A DNA stretch of 64,000 nt from Synechococcus sp. PROS-U-1. GTDB lineage: Bacteria > Cyanobacteriota > Cyanobacteriia > PCC-6307 > Cyanobiaceae. A program made the translations under genes and the position numbers. The notes beneath the pieces are model-generated. The model did no database searches and had not been told where the DNA came from. It saw only the letters and a list, made by a program, of their open reading frames with translations. Numbering within the stretch: position 1 is the stretch's first letter; each line of letters starts with the position of its first letter. Location: NCBI RefSeq assembly GCF_014279755.1, contig NZ_CP047951.1:1488001-1552000 (forward strand), given 5' to 3'. Positions 25,088-33,598 of the stretch are shown one piece after another.

Positions 25088-25333
25088 ATGCTTCGTCTTT
25101 CACTTGCAACGGTCTTGTCCGTCTCGGGTGTGCTGGCATTTGTTCCACAGTCTCATGCAAGTAATCCTTGGCAGGAGGATAGGAAGCTGTCGAAGCAACA
25201 TGCAGAGAAAGGTGAATGGAGGCGTGCATGCCGCCGTGGTGTTTTAGCTGGTGCTGCCATGGCCAAGGACAAGGCTTTGACTACCGATTACATGGCGAAA
25301 ATCGGAAAGCGCTGCACCGAAGCTGGACGCTGA
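25088..25333 (+). CDS. 81-residue exported protein
   Basis: A signal peptide (MLRLSLATVLSVSGVLAFVP, cleavage near SHASN) precedes a basic, helical mature domain of about 55 residues with two Cys (one in RRACRRGV, the other near the C-terminus in KRCTEAG), which may form a disulfide in the periplasm. It starts at the ATG at 25088. Function unknown; convergent with the GHL10 gene. Confidence 0.6.
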   Translation: MLRLSLATVLSVSGVLAFVPQSHASNPWQEDRKLSKQHAEKGEWRRACRRGVLAGAAMAKDKALTTDYMAKIGKRCTEAGR

Positions 25334-25444
25334 GGTCCTCCCAAAATTCTGTAATCATCCTTGCTCAGGCAAGCGTTCCGGTCATCCGCCTGCCTGGGTC
25401 GCTTGCTTGAGTGAAAGCGGCAAACCCACTCCAATGTGCAACAT

Positions 25445-25472
25445 CAACACCATCCAACAGTTGATGGTGTTG
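25445..25472. terminator. Hairpin between convergent genes
   Basis: A perfect 10-bp stem (CAACACCATC / GATGGTGTTG) with an 8-base loop that can pair further. It lies between the stops of two convergent genes. There is no T-run on either side, so it is a terminator-like or transcript-end stabilising hairpin. Confidence 0.45.
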
Positions 25473-25542
25473 TGGGACGTCCCTACCTGAAAACACTGTC
25501 GCAGCATCCGGAACCGAACAGTCGTTCTCTGGCACCTTTTCT

Positions 25543-26694
25543 TCAGTCAGAGCCCAATCTTGTAAAAGCTTCTCGACGACGCTCTCTGTAGCGTTCCGCC
25601 ACATGCTTTCCCCATAGCCCCTCCCAATAAAAGAAAATCACACCATGCCCACGCTCACGGGCCAGACGCACTTTTTGCTCCAGAACGGCCATGGAGGTGG
25701 TGCGTTTACCGAATCCAGCCAACACGCCAATCTGGGAGGGTATGCCCCAGCTGCGGGCTTTGCGTAGGGCAGGTTGATCAAGGTCCTTCGCGAATCCTTG
25801 AACGGAGTAGGCGTAGTTCTGAACAACCAACTCTTCAATCAGCCCTCCCAAAGCCCAGAGCTCCCAGTCCTGGAGCCAAAGGTTGTAAGCCTGGCGAAAT
25901 GGACCTGGAGACAAACTGATCCGTGTGGAGAGTCGCTCCTTCTTGAGGCGTTGACGCAACTCACGAAGCAAAGACGTGAGTTGCGTTCGACGCCATTTCA
26001 TCCACTGTCGATCACTGTGATCACGGGGGGGCGCCATCCCCGTCTCTTGTTTGTAGAGAGCCACGGTGGTGGGGTCGTAGCCAAACTGAACCGGCCAGGC
26101 GAAGTGGTCATCCAATTGCAGACCATGCATCGGGCAACGCTTCAAGGTCTCCACCACCAAACCAATGAAGCGAGCGCGAACCTCTGGATGGGCAGGGTTG
26201 AGCCAGGCCATTCGATGGTTCCCGTGCATGGTCATCCAGCGTTGGCCGTTCGCTTTGGCCAACACCCAGCTGGGGTTTTGGCGGACAACGGCTGAATCCG
26301 CCGGCTCCATCAAGCCGTACTCAAACCAGGGCATCACCTTGATGCCGCGGCGCCGACCTTCTGCCGCCAGAGTGCAGATGGGATCAACACCGAGTCCTAC
26401 CTTTTGAAGAGAGGGCTCCACTGGAGCGAAACGGCTGCGGTGAAAGGTGGTGCCGCGACTCCAGACATTGGGCACCACACGCGTGAATCCCGCCTCCTGC
26501 AGTTGCTGCATTGCTGCGCTGATGCGCTTCCGGTCGTAATAGAGCTTGCTGGGGCTGTTGGTCAGCCAGACCCCCATCGTGCTGCGGGGCCGCAGCAGCC
26601 GATCCAGGCGGGACTCGGCCATCAAGGGAGCAGGACGTGCTGCCATCAGAGTGGCGAGCGCAACACCAGCCAGGGGCCTCCACCGCTGATCCAC
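25543..26694 (-). CDS. GHL10-like (DUF187) glycosyl-hydrolase-fold exported protein
   Basis: 383 residues. A signal peptide ends near PLMAES. The fold signature is of the GHL10 family: GVWLTNSPSKLYYDRKRI at the start, VVPNVWSRG, VMPWFEYGLM, the WLNPAHPEVR segment, HGLQLDDHF with the candidate acid residues, and a late IGVLAGF and FFYWEGLW. These TIM-barrel enzymes are thought to act on polysaccharides outside the cell. The substrate is unknown. The gene lies about 95 bases downstream of prs in the same direction. Confidence 0.85.
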   Translation of the reverse strand: MDQRWRPLAGVALATLMAARPAPLMAESRLDRLLRPRSTMGVWLTNSPSKLYYDRKRISAAMQQLQEAGFTRVVPNVWSRGTTFHRSRFAPVEPSLQKVGLGVDPICTLAAEGRRRGIKVMPWFEYGLMEPADSAVVRQNPSWVLAKANGQRWMTMHGNHRMAWLNPAHPEVRARFIGLVVETLKRCPMHGLQLDDHFAWPVQFGYDPTTVALYKQETGMAPPRDHSDRQWMKWRRTQLTSLLRELRQRLKKERLSTRISLSPGPFRQAYNLWLQDWELWALGGLIEELVVQNYAYSVQGFAKDLDQPALRKARSWGIPSQIGVLAGFGKRTTSMAVLEQKVRLARERGHGVIFFYWEGLWGKHVAERYRERRREAFTRLGSD

Positions 26695-26788
26695 CGCTGT
26701 CGAAGCACCTCCCCTAAAGAGTCGCCTGAATCAAACGGCATGCAGCCGTCGCCAGCCCGCTCCTTCAACAGTCCATTCCGCCCAACGA

Positions 26789-27784
26789 TCAGCGAAACAT
26801 CGAGCTCACCGAGCTCTCTTCATGGATGCGCCAGATGGCTTCCCCCAGCATGTTGGCCACGGAGAGCACCTGAAGCTGAGGGAAGACCCGATCCTGCGGA
26901 ATCGGAATGCTGTTGGTCACCACCACCTGCTCAAACAGCCCATCAACGGACAGGCGTTCACTCGCGGGAGGTGAGAACACGGCATGGGTCGCACAGGCAA
27001 GCACCCGTTCAGCCCCCTGCTCCCGCAACAACCGTGCACCGGCACAGATCGTGCCACCGGTGTCGATCATGTCGTCGATCAGGATCGCCGTTCGGCCTGC
27101 CACATCACCGATCACCGTGAGGCTCTCAGCCATGTTGTGACCGGTGCGGCGCTTGTCGATGATGGCCAGCGGGGCGTCGTTCATCTGCTTCGCGAACGCC
27201 CGGGCACGCGCCACACCCCCCACGTCCGGAGACACCACGACGACATCCCCCAGATCCTGTGTGGAGAGATAGTCCACCAGCACGGGTGATCCATAGATGT
27301 GATCACAGGGAATATCGAAATACCCCTGAATCTGAGCGGAGTGCAGATCCATGGCCAGCACACGATCAACACCGGACTGAACCAGAAGATTGGCCGTGAG
27401 CTTGGCCGTGATCGATTCACGACCGGCGGTTTTACGATCCGCCCTGGCATAGCCGTAGTAAGGGACCACAGCGGTGATCTGCCGCGCTGATGCCCGTCGG
27501 CAGGCGTCCACCATGATCAGCAGTTCCATCAGGTGGTCGTTTACCGGCGCGCAGGTGGGCTGGATCAGGAATACATCGCAGCCCCGGATCGACTCCTGGA
27601 TCTGCACATACAGCTCACCGTCGGCAAACCGCTTGCAGACGCGCGGGCCATCTGGCACACCCAGATAAGCGGAGATCTCCCTCGCCAGAGCGGGATTCGA
27701 TGTGCCGCTGAACAGACGCAATCGTCGGCTGTCTGGAGCCATCTGCTCCTGTTCGGTACGGGCTGCTGTCAGGAAACTGGTCAC
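26789..27784 (-). CDS. prs: Ribose-phosphate pyrophosphokinase
   Basis: 331 residues from a GTG at 27784, the usual cyanobacterial length; an internal ATG would give 317. Landmarks are LFSGTSNPALAREI, the flexible-loop YARADRK, VLAMDLHS, the SPDVGGVARAR loop and the PRPP-binding ILIDDMIDTGGTI. It makes PRPP from ribose-5-phosphate and ATP for purine, pyrimidine, histidine and tryptophan synthesis in the cytoplasm. Divergent from the small gene at 27817. Confidence 0.97.
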   Translation of the reverse strand: MTSFLTAARTEQEQMAPDSRRLRLFSGTSNPALAREISAYLGVPDGPRVCKRFADGELYVQIQESIRGCDVFLIQPTCAPVNDHLMELLIMVDACRRASARQITAVVPYYGYARADRKTAGRESITAKLTANLLVQSGVDRVLAMDLHSAQIQGYFDIPCDHIYGSPVLVDYLSTQDLGDVVVVSPDVGGVARARAFAKQMNDAPLAIIDKRRTGHNMAESLTVIGDVAGRTAILIDDMIDTGGTICAGARLLREQGAERVLACATHAVFSPPASERLSVDGLFEQVVVTNSIPIPQDRVFPQLQVLSVANMLGEAIWRIHEESSVSSMFR

Positions 27785-27816
27785 GGCGCCCGCGCAACGA
27801 ATTCTGCTGTAATCCG

Positions 27817-28329
27817 ATGGTAGAGGTGAGCAGCACCCCCATGTCCACAGGTTTCCCACTGCTCGTGGGTGCGGGCCCACTTCCAGAGCTCAAAATGCGC
27901 CAGGCCTGCGAGGCCCTTGCCAAGGCCTGCCGATGCCCGTTGACCACCGTGGCCAGCGGTGGATCTCCCTCGGAACTCCTGCAGAGAGACCCTGCAGCCA
28001 CTGGGCTAGTACGGCTGAGCGGTGACGCAGCCCGGCCAACCCCGCAGGGGGATGCCAGCTGGCTTCAGAGCCTGGCCGACTGGCGTCAAACGGTGCTGCT
28101 GCTGACGACAGCCGACACAGATGGTGCAATCCCCGGAGCGGCCCCGGCCTATGCCGCCCTCTGCCGAGAACTCAATGTCCCCCTTCTTGGCCTGGTTCAG
28201 CTCCAGGGCCCATGGAACGGGCCAGCCCGACGCAGGGATGGCCTCAGCTGGCTGGGGTGGATTCCTGATGAGAACCATCCAGATCAAGCCGAATGCCTCG
28301 ATGCCCTGGCCCGAAGACTGTGCCGTTAA
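27817..28329 (+). CDS. Hypothetical protein, 170 residues
   Basis: A soluble protein with alternating hydrophobic beta strands and Gly turns, such as FPLLVGAGPLPELKMRQACE near the N-terminus, VLLLTTADTDGAIPGA in the middle and LLGLVQLQGPWN later. This suggests a Rossmann-like alpha/beta fold. It may start at 27817 or at the second ATG at 27841. The stop codon lies inside a 14-bp tandem repeat. Family not recognised. Confidence 0.65.
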   Translation: MVEVSSTPMSTGFPLLVGAGPLPELKMRQACEALAKACRCPLTTVASGGSPSELLQRDPAATGLVRLSGDAARPTPQGDASWLQSLADWRQTVLLLTTADTDGAIPGAAPAYAALCRELNVPLLGLVQLQGPWNGPARRRDGLSWLGWIPDENHPDQAECLDALARRLCR

Positions 28330-28358
28330 GACTGTGCCGTTAAGACTGCGCCGTTAAG
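28317..28358. repeat. Three tandem copies of a 14-bp unit at convergent gene ends
   Basis: ACTGTGCCGTTAAG occurs at 28317-28330 and 28331-28344, then with one change (T to C) at 28345-28358. The palindromic TTAA in the unit supplies the stop codon of the rightward gene in copy one and of the leftward LCP gene in copy three. The repeat therefore probably arose by local duplication across both gene ends. Confidence 0.85.
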
Positions 28359-29292
28359 GCTGGGGCTGGGGCCAGAGGGGACGGCTCGCCTCGGGCTTGA
28401 TTTGGCGGAGGGTCTGATCACCGGCTCGGTTGGCCAATGGCAGGCGGCTGATCGCCACAGGTTCAGGACTGGCAATGATCGCCGCGGCCAAGCTCAGTTG
28501 TTCCGAACGACTCAGGTTGGTTTCGATTTCGGTATCCAATTGGTCCACCAGAGCAGGGATCACCCCGATGCCGCTGGGGGCCTTGACCTGCTCAATCAAG
28601 GCCGAAACGAGAATGTCCTGGCGCTGGCGACGCTGGGACACGTTCTTGGGATCGGGCAGGTAGCGAACCAGCTGTTCGGCCTGCACTCCATTCAGGCTCT
28701 GTCGCCCGGCCTGAAGGTTGAGGCTGTAGCCCTGTGTTTTGTCCTGGCGCTGATAGGACTGCCCGAGCACCACGTCCACTTCACCCAGGCCATCCACGAG
28801 ACGGCGTAAAGCCGCACGGGGCATCACCACGTATCGCTTGGGGTCGCCTTCATCCAGACCAACAATGTCGCGGACGGCATCACTGACAAGACTGACGCCA
28901 CCGCGTCTCCACAACTGGGCGAGGCTGCCGGGATCCCCCTGACCTGGAAGCCGAACGCCAAGCTCCGTGGGGAGATGGAGCACCTGAAGCGGCTCCTGAG
29001 ACGCGATGCGAAGCATCAAGAGGGCATCAGCATTGGCAGGCCCCTTGGGTGCGGCTGTGTTGGAAGGAGCACCCAGACGATCAGCATCGAGACCGATCAC
29101 CAACACCGTGACAGGAGCCTCGGGATAAGGGGCCAGGGTTTCGGGTTGATCCGCGCTGGGGGGAGCTCCCTGGGCAACGCGGTCGGGTTCAGGCCAGAGC
29201 ATCGCCAGCAACCACCCGGTAACACCAAGACCCAGCAAGGCTGAACCCACACGCAGCACGGCGCGAACTCGGGGTGGCGACAACCAGTGCAT
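28354..29292 (-). CDS. LytR-CpsA-Psr (LCP) family protein
   Basis: 312 residues. An N-terminal membrane anchor (about 13-32) precedes a periplasmic LCP domain with TVLVIGLDADRLG, the segment NADALLMLRIASQ, LPTELGVRLPG, and the later QAEQLVRYLPDPKNVSQRRQRQ region with conserved Arg residues. LCP enzymes attach polymers from lipid-linked carriers to peptidoglycan or other surface acceptors. Given the surface-glycan genes at 18-24 kb a glycan ligase role is plausible, but this is inference. Confidence 0.85.
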   Translation of the reverse strand: MHWLSPPRVRAVLRVGSALLGLGVTGWLLAMLWPEPDRVAQGAPPSADQPETLAPYPEAPVTVLVIGLDADRLGAPSNTAAPKGPANADALLMLRIASQEPLQVLHLPTELGVRLPGQGDPGSLAQLWRRGGVSLVSDAVRDIVGLDEGDPKRYVVMPRAALRRLVDGLGEVDVVLGQSYQRQDKTQGYSLNLQAGRQSLNGVQAEQLVRYLPDPKNVSQRRQRQDILVSALIEQVKAPSGIGVIPALVDQLDTEIETNLSRSEQLSLAAAIIASPEPVAISRLPLANRAGDQTLRQIKPEASRPLWPQPQP

Positions 29293-29371
29293 TTCGCTGG
29301 AACAACCGCAATGGCGCTTAGTTTCGCCCAGATCTCCAGTTCTTAGCCTGGGTCCCGTGAAGCCGTCCTCG

Positions 29372-30400
29372 ATGTCCCTCCGCCACGACTACCGCAGCCG
29401 ACCGCCCGAACAGGTGCGGGTGGTGGTGTTCGGAGCGACGGGGTACATCGGCCGCTTTGTGGTGAAGGAGCTCGTGGAGCGGGGCTACCAGGTGATCGCC
29501 TTTGCCCGAGAGCGCAGTGGCATCGGGGGCCGCCAAAACAGAGAGGAGGTCATCGCCGATTTCCCTGGGGCGGAGGTGCGCTTCGGGGATGTGACCGATC
29601 CAGCCTCGATCGCGGCCGAGGCCTTCAATCAACCGACGGATGTGGTGGTGAGTTGCCTGGCCTCACGCACCGGCGGCCGCAAGGATTCCTGGGCCATTGA
29701 CCACGCCGCGACCCTCAACACCTTCGCGCAGGGCCGGGCTGCAGGGGTGGCCCATTACGTGCTCCTCTCGGCCATCTGTGTGCAGAAGCCGCTGCTGGAG
29801 TTTCAGAAAGCCAAGCTCGCCTTTGAAGCCGTGCTCGAGGCGGACGAAGAAATGACCCATTCCATCGTTCGCCCCACCGCCTTCTTCAAGAGTCTGGGCG
29901 GACAGGTGGAAAGCTGCCGGAAAGGTGGCCCCTATGTGATGTTCGGCGGCGGCACCCTGGCCAGCTGCAAGCCGATCAGCGAAGCAGACCTGGCCCGGTT
30001 CATGGCGGACTGCATCCATGACGAGACCAAACGCAACCAGGTGCTGCCCATCGGTGGTCCGGGGCCGGCGCTGAGCGCGCGGGAACAGGGAGAAATGCTC
30101 TTCCGTGCGCTGAACCGCCCCCAGCGGATGCTTTCCGTCCCCATTGCTCTGATGGACGGTCCGATCGCCCTGCTGGACGGCTTGGCTCGGTTGTTCCCGG
30201 GCATCAAGGACACTGCGGAATTCGGGCGCATCGGTCGCTATTACGCCAGCGAATCGATGCTCGTCTGGGACGAGCAAAATCAGCGCTACGACGCCGACGC
30301 CACGCCCTCCTACGGAACCGAAACGCTGGAGCAGTTTTTCGAGCGCGTGGCGCGAGACGGCATGGCCGGGCAGGACCTGGGGGATGCCGCCCTGTTCTGA
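29372..30400 (+). CDS. bciA: Divinyl chlorophyllide a 8-vinyl-reductase, NADPH type
   Basis: 342 residues from the ATG at 29372; a GTG at 29357 would add five. An atypical short-chain/NmrA Rossmann fold starts VVVFGATGYIGRFVVKEL (GxTGYIG). Later landmarks are VVSCLASRTGG, the YVLLSAICVQKP segment, IVRPTAFFKSLGGQ and VLPIGGPGPALSAREQG. It reduces the 8-vinyl group of divinyl (proto)chlorophyllide in chlorophyll a synthesis. Its presence marks a monovinyl-chlorophyll organism and argues against Prochlorococcus. Confidence 0.9.
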   Translation: MSLRHDYRSRPPEQVRVVVFGATGYIGRFVVKELVERGYQVIAFARERSGIGGRQNREEVIADFPGAEVRFGDVTDPASIAAEAFNQPTDVVVSCLASRTGGRKDSWAIDHAATLNTFAQGRAAGVAHYVLLSAICVQKPLLEFQKAKLAFEAVLEADEEMTHSIVRPTAFFKSLGGQVESCRKGGPYVMFGGGTLASCKPISEADLARFMADCIHDETKRNQVLPIGGPGPALSAREQGEMLFRALNRPQRMLSVPIALMDGPIALLDGLARLFPGIKDTAEFGRIGRYYASESMLVWDEQNQRYDADATPSYGTETLEQFFERVARDGMAGQDLGDAALF

Positions 30401-30432
30401 AATAGCCATCCTTGGGAGACCAAGGGGCTCCC

Positions 30433-32001
30433 ATGGATCAATCCACTGTTGAACCAGCGAAGGCTGGACGGGGGCGCAGCACCGGGGTGCTGCTGCACCC
30501 GACAGCGTTGCCTGGCAGCCCCGTCTGCGGCAGCTTCGGAGAGCCCTGCCGCCGGTGGCTCCAACTGCTGGCTCAGCATGACATCGGGGTCTGGCAGATG
30601 TTGCCCCTGGCGCCTCCAGATCCAACGGGCTCGCCCTACAGCTCCCCCTCGTGCAATGCCTTGAACCCGTGGTTCCTGGATGGCCAGGACCTGGCCAACG
30701 AGGGGTTCATCCATGAGGCCGCCCTCAGGGCGACTCCAGGCGCTGATGCACCGCTAGAGGGAGCGGAGCATGTTGATTTCAGTCTGGCCCAGCAACGGGC
30801 CGAGGCCCTGGGAGATGCGCTGCTCGAGGCCTGGAGTGATCAGGATGGAAGGCGACACGCCGATTTCGGCACCTGGGCGCAACAGCAACGCGCCTGGTTA
30901 AACGACCACGCCCGCTTTCGTGTTCTGCACGATCAGCACGGCACAGCTTGGTGGGACTGGCCCCTCCCCCTCGCCCGTCATGACAAAAAAGCGCTGCGAG
31001 CCTGGGCAGAGCAACACCAGGACGCACTGCTCCGGGAACGGCTGATCCAGTGGCATCTCGACCGGCAGTGGCAGGCGATTCGTCGACAGGCGGCAGATGT
31101 CGGCATCCAGCTGTTTGGCGATCTGCCCTTCTACGTCAGCAGTGACAGCGCTGATGTCTGGAGCAACCGTTCGCTGTTCACAGTCAAAGAGAACGGCCAA
31201 CTCACCACTCAAAGCGGTGTACCACCCGATTATTTCTCGGAAACAGGGCAACTGTGGGGATCACCGGTCTACCGCTGGGGACAACATCGGATCACGCGAT
31301 TCCACTGGTGGCGCCAAAGAATCGCTCGCCAGCGGGAGTTCGTGGATCTACTTCGCCTTGATCACTTCCGCGCTCTTGCAGCCTTCTGGGCCGTCCCAGG
31401 TGCCGATCGCACCGCTGAAAATGGTCAGTGGCAGTCCTCCCCAGGCCACGCCCTGCTGCGTCACCTCCGCAAAGATGCCGGTGGTGCACTCCCCTTAATT
31501 GCCGAGGATCTCGGCGTGATCACACCGGATGTGGAGTCACTCCGCGATGCATTCCGGCTGCCGGGCATGAAGGTGCTGCAGTTCGCGTTCGATGGTGAGA
31601 GGAATAACCCTTATCTGCCTGAAAACACCGAGGGCCATCGCTGGGTCGTCTACACAGGCACCCACGACAACCCCACCACCCTGGGCTGGTGGAACAATCT
31701 GGATGCCGACAGTCGGGCCCGAATCTCCACGCGAGTCAACGGTGAGATCTCAGCCCCGGCTTGGCATCTTCTCGACATGGCCTTTGCGACGACTGCAGGG
31801 CTGGTGGTCGCCCCACTCCAGGACCTCATGCACCTGGATGATCGGGCCCGATTCAACACACCTGGCACCAGTGAAGGCAACTGGAGCTGGAGGCTGCGCA
31901 GCTTTGATGCTGCTCTGGGGAATGCGCTTGGCGGCTACGGATCCAGAGGAGCGGTCTGGGGACGGTCGCTATCGGGGGCAGGCAGCTTGTTGACCCGGTA
32001 G
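30433..32001 (+). CDS. malQ: 4-alpha-glucanotransferase (GH77)
   Basis: 522 residues from the ATG at 30433. The GH77 landmarks are present: TGVLLHPTALPG near the start, LFGDLPFYVSSDSADVW, PPDYFSETGQLWGSPVY, the nucleophile in LRLDHFRAL, the acid/base in LIAEDLGVIT and the third carboxylate in GTHDNPTTLGWW. It rearranges alpha-1,4-glucans in glycogen turnover. The last 67 bases overlap, in antisense, the end of the RodZ-like gene. Confidence 0.96.
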   Translation: MDQSTVEPAKAGRGRSTGVLLHPTALPGSPVCGSFGEPCRRWLQLLAQHDIGVWQMLPLAPPDPTGSPYSSPSCNALNPWFLDGQDLANEGFIHEAALRATPGADAPLEGAEHVDFSLAQQRAEALGDALLEAWSDQDGRRHADFGTWAQQQRAWLNDHARFRVLHDQHGTAWWDWPLPLARHDKKALRAWAEQHQDALLRERLIQWHLDRQWQAIRRQAADVGIQLFGDLPFYVSSDSADVWSNRSLFTVKENGQLTTQSGVPPDYFSETGQLWGSPVYRWGQHRITRFHWWRQRIARQREFVDLLRLDHFRALAAFWAVPGADRTAENGQWQSSPGHALLRHLRKDAGGALPLIAEDLGVITPDVESLRDAFRLPGMKVLQFAFDGERNNPYLPENTEGHRWVVYTGTHDNPTTLGWWNNLDADSRARISTRVNGEISAPAWHLLDMAFATTAGLVVAPLQDLMHLDDRARFNTPGTSEGNWSWRLRSFDAALGNALGGYGSRGAVWGRSLSGAGSLLTR

Positions 32002-32855
32002 ATCCCTGGTCGTTGTGGATCCACCGTCAGAGGGTCACCGTTCCAGAGAACCTGATCGCCAGCACCAGCTGGAGGATCCAGGCGGACCTCAATCGGTGCC
32101 TGCAACTGAAGCGTCAATGTGCCGGCACTGGCTGTGAACTGAATCCTGTCTCCACCACCGCTGGAAAGCTGCAGCCCTCTGGGCTCTGCAACAACAACCT
32201 CAAGCACCCCCTGGGACTGCGTCAGGGCACCACTCACCAGCTCAAGCCACTCCTGAGGTGTGCGTTGCTGGACCTGTTCCAAGGGCCGCAAGGCGGCGAT
32301 GCGCTCATCTGAGCCAGCGAGGATCGGGCGACGGTTGATCGCCTCGACATCGGCACGCACAGGCTCCAGGGCCAGGCTGTTGCGCAGGGCCAGATCCTGC
32401 TGTTGGCGGTTGATGCCCAGCAAACTCAGGCCGATCACGACCGCATAGACCACCGTGCCCTGCCAGGTGGTGAACACATCGATGTTGCCAAGGGTGAAGC
32501 GACCAAGACCCGCCTTGGCAGGTCCACGGTGACGCAACACCGGCTGGGGCAGCAAGGGGGCGAGGCATCCACTGGGAAGAGCCAGGCGGCTTTCAATCTG
32601 GGGGAGCATCGAAGCGAGATAGGCCCGTTCAGGCAGGCGATCACTCCAGCCACGCTCCAGCGCTTCGATCACAGGTGTTGTGATCCGAGTTTCAGTGGCC
32701 AGATCCCGGAGCGAGAGGCCGAGTTCCTCTCTCCGCCGCCGCAGCATCAGTCCAAGGTCCAAGCTTTGCTGAACCTGGTTCTCAGCCGAACCGACATCAG
32801 GGCGAGCCCCCCTGCGGGGGCGTCGCCACCAGAGTCCTGGACGCTTCAGTCGCAT
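31935..32855 (-). CDS. RodZ-like helix-turn-helix membrane protein
   Basis: 306 residues. After a basic N-terminus comes an HTH_25 domain, roughly residues 31-90 (LGLMLRRRREELGLSLRDLA, then TRITTPVIEALERG). One membrane helix follows (TVVYAVVIGLSLLGI, about 132-147) and then a periplasmic beta domain (LEVVVAEPRGLQLSSGGG; LTLQLQAPIEVRL). This matches RodZ, the MreB-linked shape protein, but with a short linker. It overlaps by ATGA-type spacing (10 bases) with the pseudouridine synthase gene upstream. Confidence 0.82.
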   Translation of the reverse strand: MRLKRPGLWWRRPRRGARPDVGSAENQVQQSLDLGLMLRRRREELGLSLRDLATETRITTPVIEALERGWSDRLPERAYLASMLPQIESRLALPSGCLAPLLPQPVLRHRGPAKAGLGRFTLGNIDVFTTWQGTVVYAVVIGLSLLGINRQQQDLALRNSLALEPVRADVEAINRRPILAGSDERIAALRPLEQVQQRTPQEWLELVSGALTQSQGVLEVVVAEPRGLQLSSGGGDRIQFTASAGTLTLQLQAPIEVRLDPPAGAGDQVLWNGDPLTVDPQRPGIYRVNKLPAPDSDRPQTAPLDP

Positions 32856-33598
32856 GGGCTATGGGTCCGATCCAAGGGGTCAGCCCGTTCAAGCAGGGGC
32901 TTCCATTCTCCCTCGCCTAACCACATCCAGCACCCCTCAGCCAGATCACCAAGCGACAGTCCCGAAATCGCCGTGCGCTGGAGGTCAAGCACCGGATGGC
33001 CAAGGGCCTCCGCCACCCGGCGAATCTGTCGGTTTCGACCTTCCCTGAGCTCAATCTCGAGAAGCGACCGCCCGCCTCTGCTTCGCAACAGACGCACCTG
33101 CGCAGGGCGGGTCCGGCGCCCATCCAGCAGAAGACCCCGACGCCAGCGGTCCAGGACCGCTTCGGACGGCACACCCTCAACCCACACCCGGTACGTTTTC
33201 GTGTGGCTGTAGCGCGGGTGGGTCAGTTTCAACGTGAGCTCACCCAGATCGGTGAGCAGCAGGGCACCACGGCTGTCGGCATCCAGACGCCCGACGGGAT
33301 GCAAACCGTCCCGATGCGCCGGTGGCAGCAGATCGAGCACCGTCGGCCGCCCCTGAGGGTCGTTGCAGCTGCAAATCACTCCCACGGGCTTGTTCAACAA
33401 CAGCACCCGCGCCGCCTTGCGGATGGGCAGTTCTTTGCCGTCCACACGGATCGTCTGCCGGAGCGGATCGGCCTGATCTCCTACGCGGGAGACCTGGCCA
33501 TCCACCGTGACGCGACCAGCCTGCAGCCATTCCTCAGCACGGCGTCTGGAGCAGAGACCAGCAGAAGCGATCAATTTCTGGAGACGCTGCCGCGTCAT
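32846..33598 (-). CDS. RsuA/RluB-family pseudouridine synthase
   Basis: 250 residues from the ATG at 33598, which overlaps the stop of phoR (ATGA). An S4 RNA-binding domain (LQKLIASAGLCSRRRAEEWL) leads into the catalytic domain with LLLNKPVGVICS, the active-site GRLDADSRGALLLT and the end motif REGRNRQIRRV. It modifies uridine in 23S or 16S rRNA; RluB and RsuA cannot be told apart safely by eye. Confidence 0.9.
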   Translation of the reverse strand: MTRQRLQKLIASAGLCSRRRAEEWLQAGRVTVDGQVSRVGDQADPLRQTIRVDGKELPIRKAARVLLLNKPVGVICSCNDPQGRPTVLDLLPPAHRDGLHPVGRLDADSRGALLLTDLGELTLKLTHPRYSHTKTYRVWVEGVPSEAVLDRWRRGLLLDGRRTRPAQVRLLRSRGGRSLLEIELREGRNRQIRRVAEALGHPVLDLQRTAISGLSLGDLAEGCWMWLGEGEWKPLLERADPLDRTHSPCD

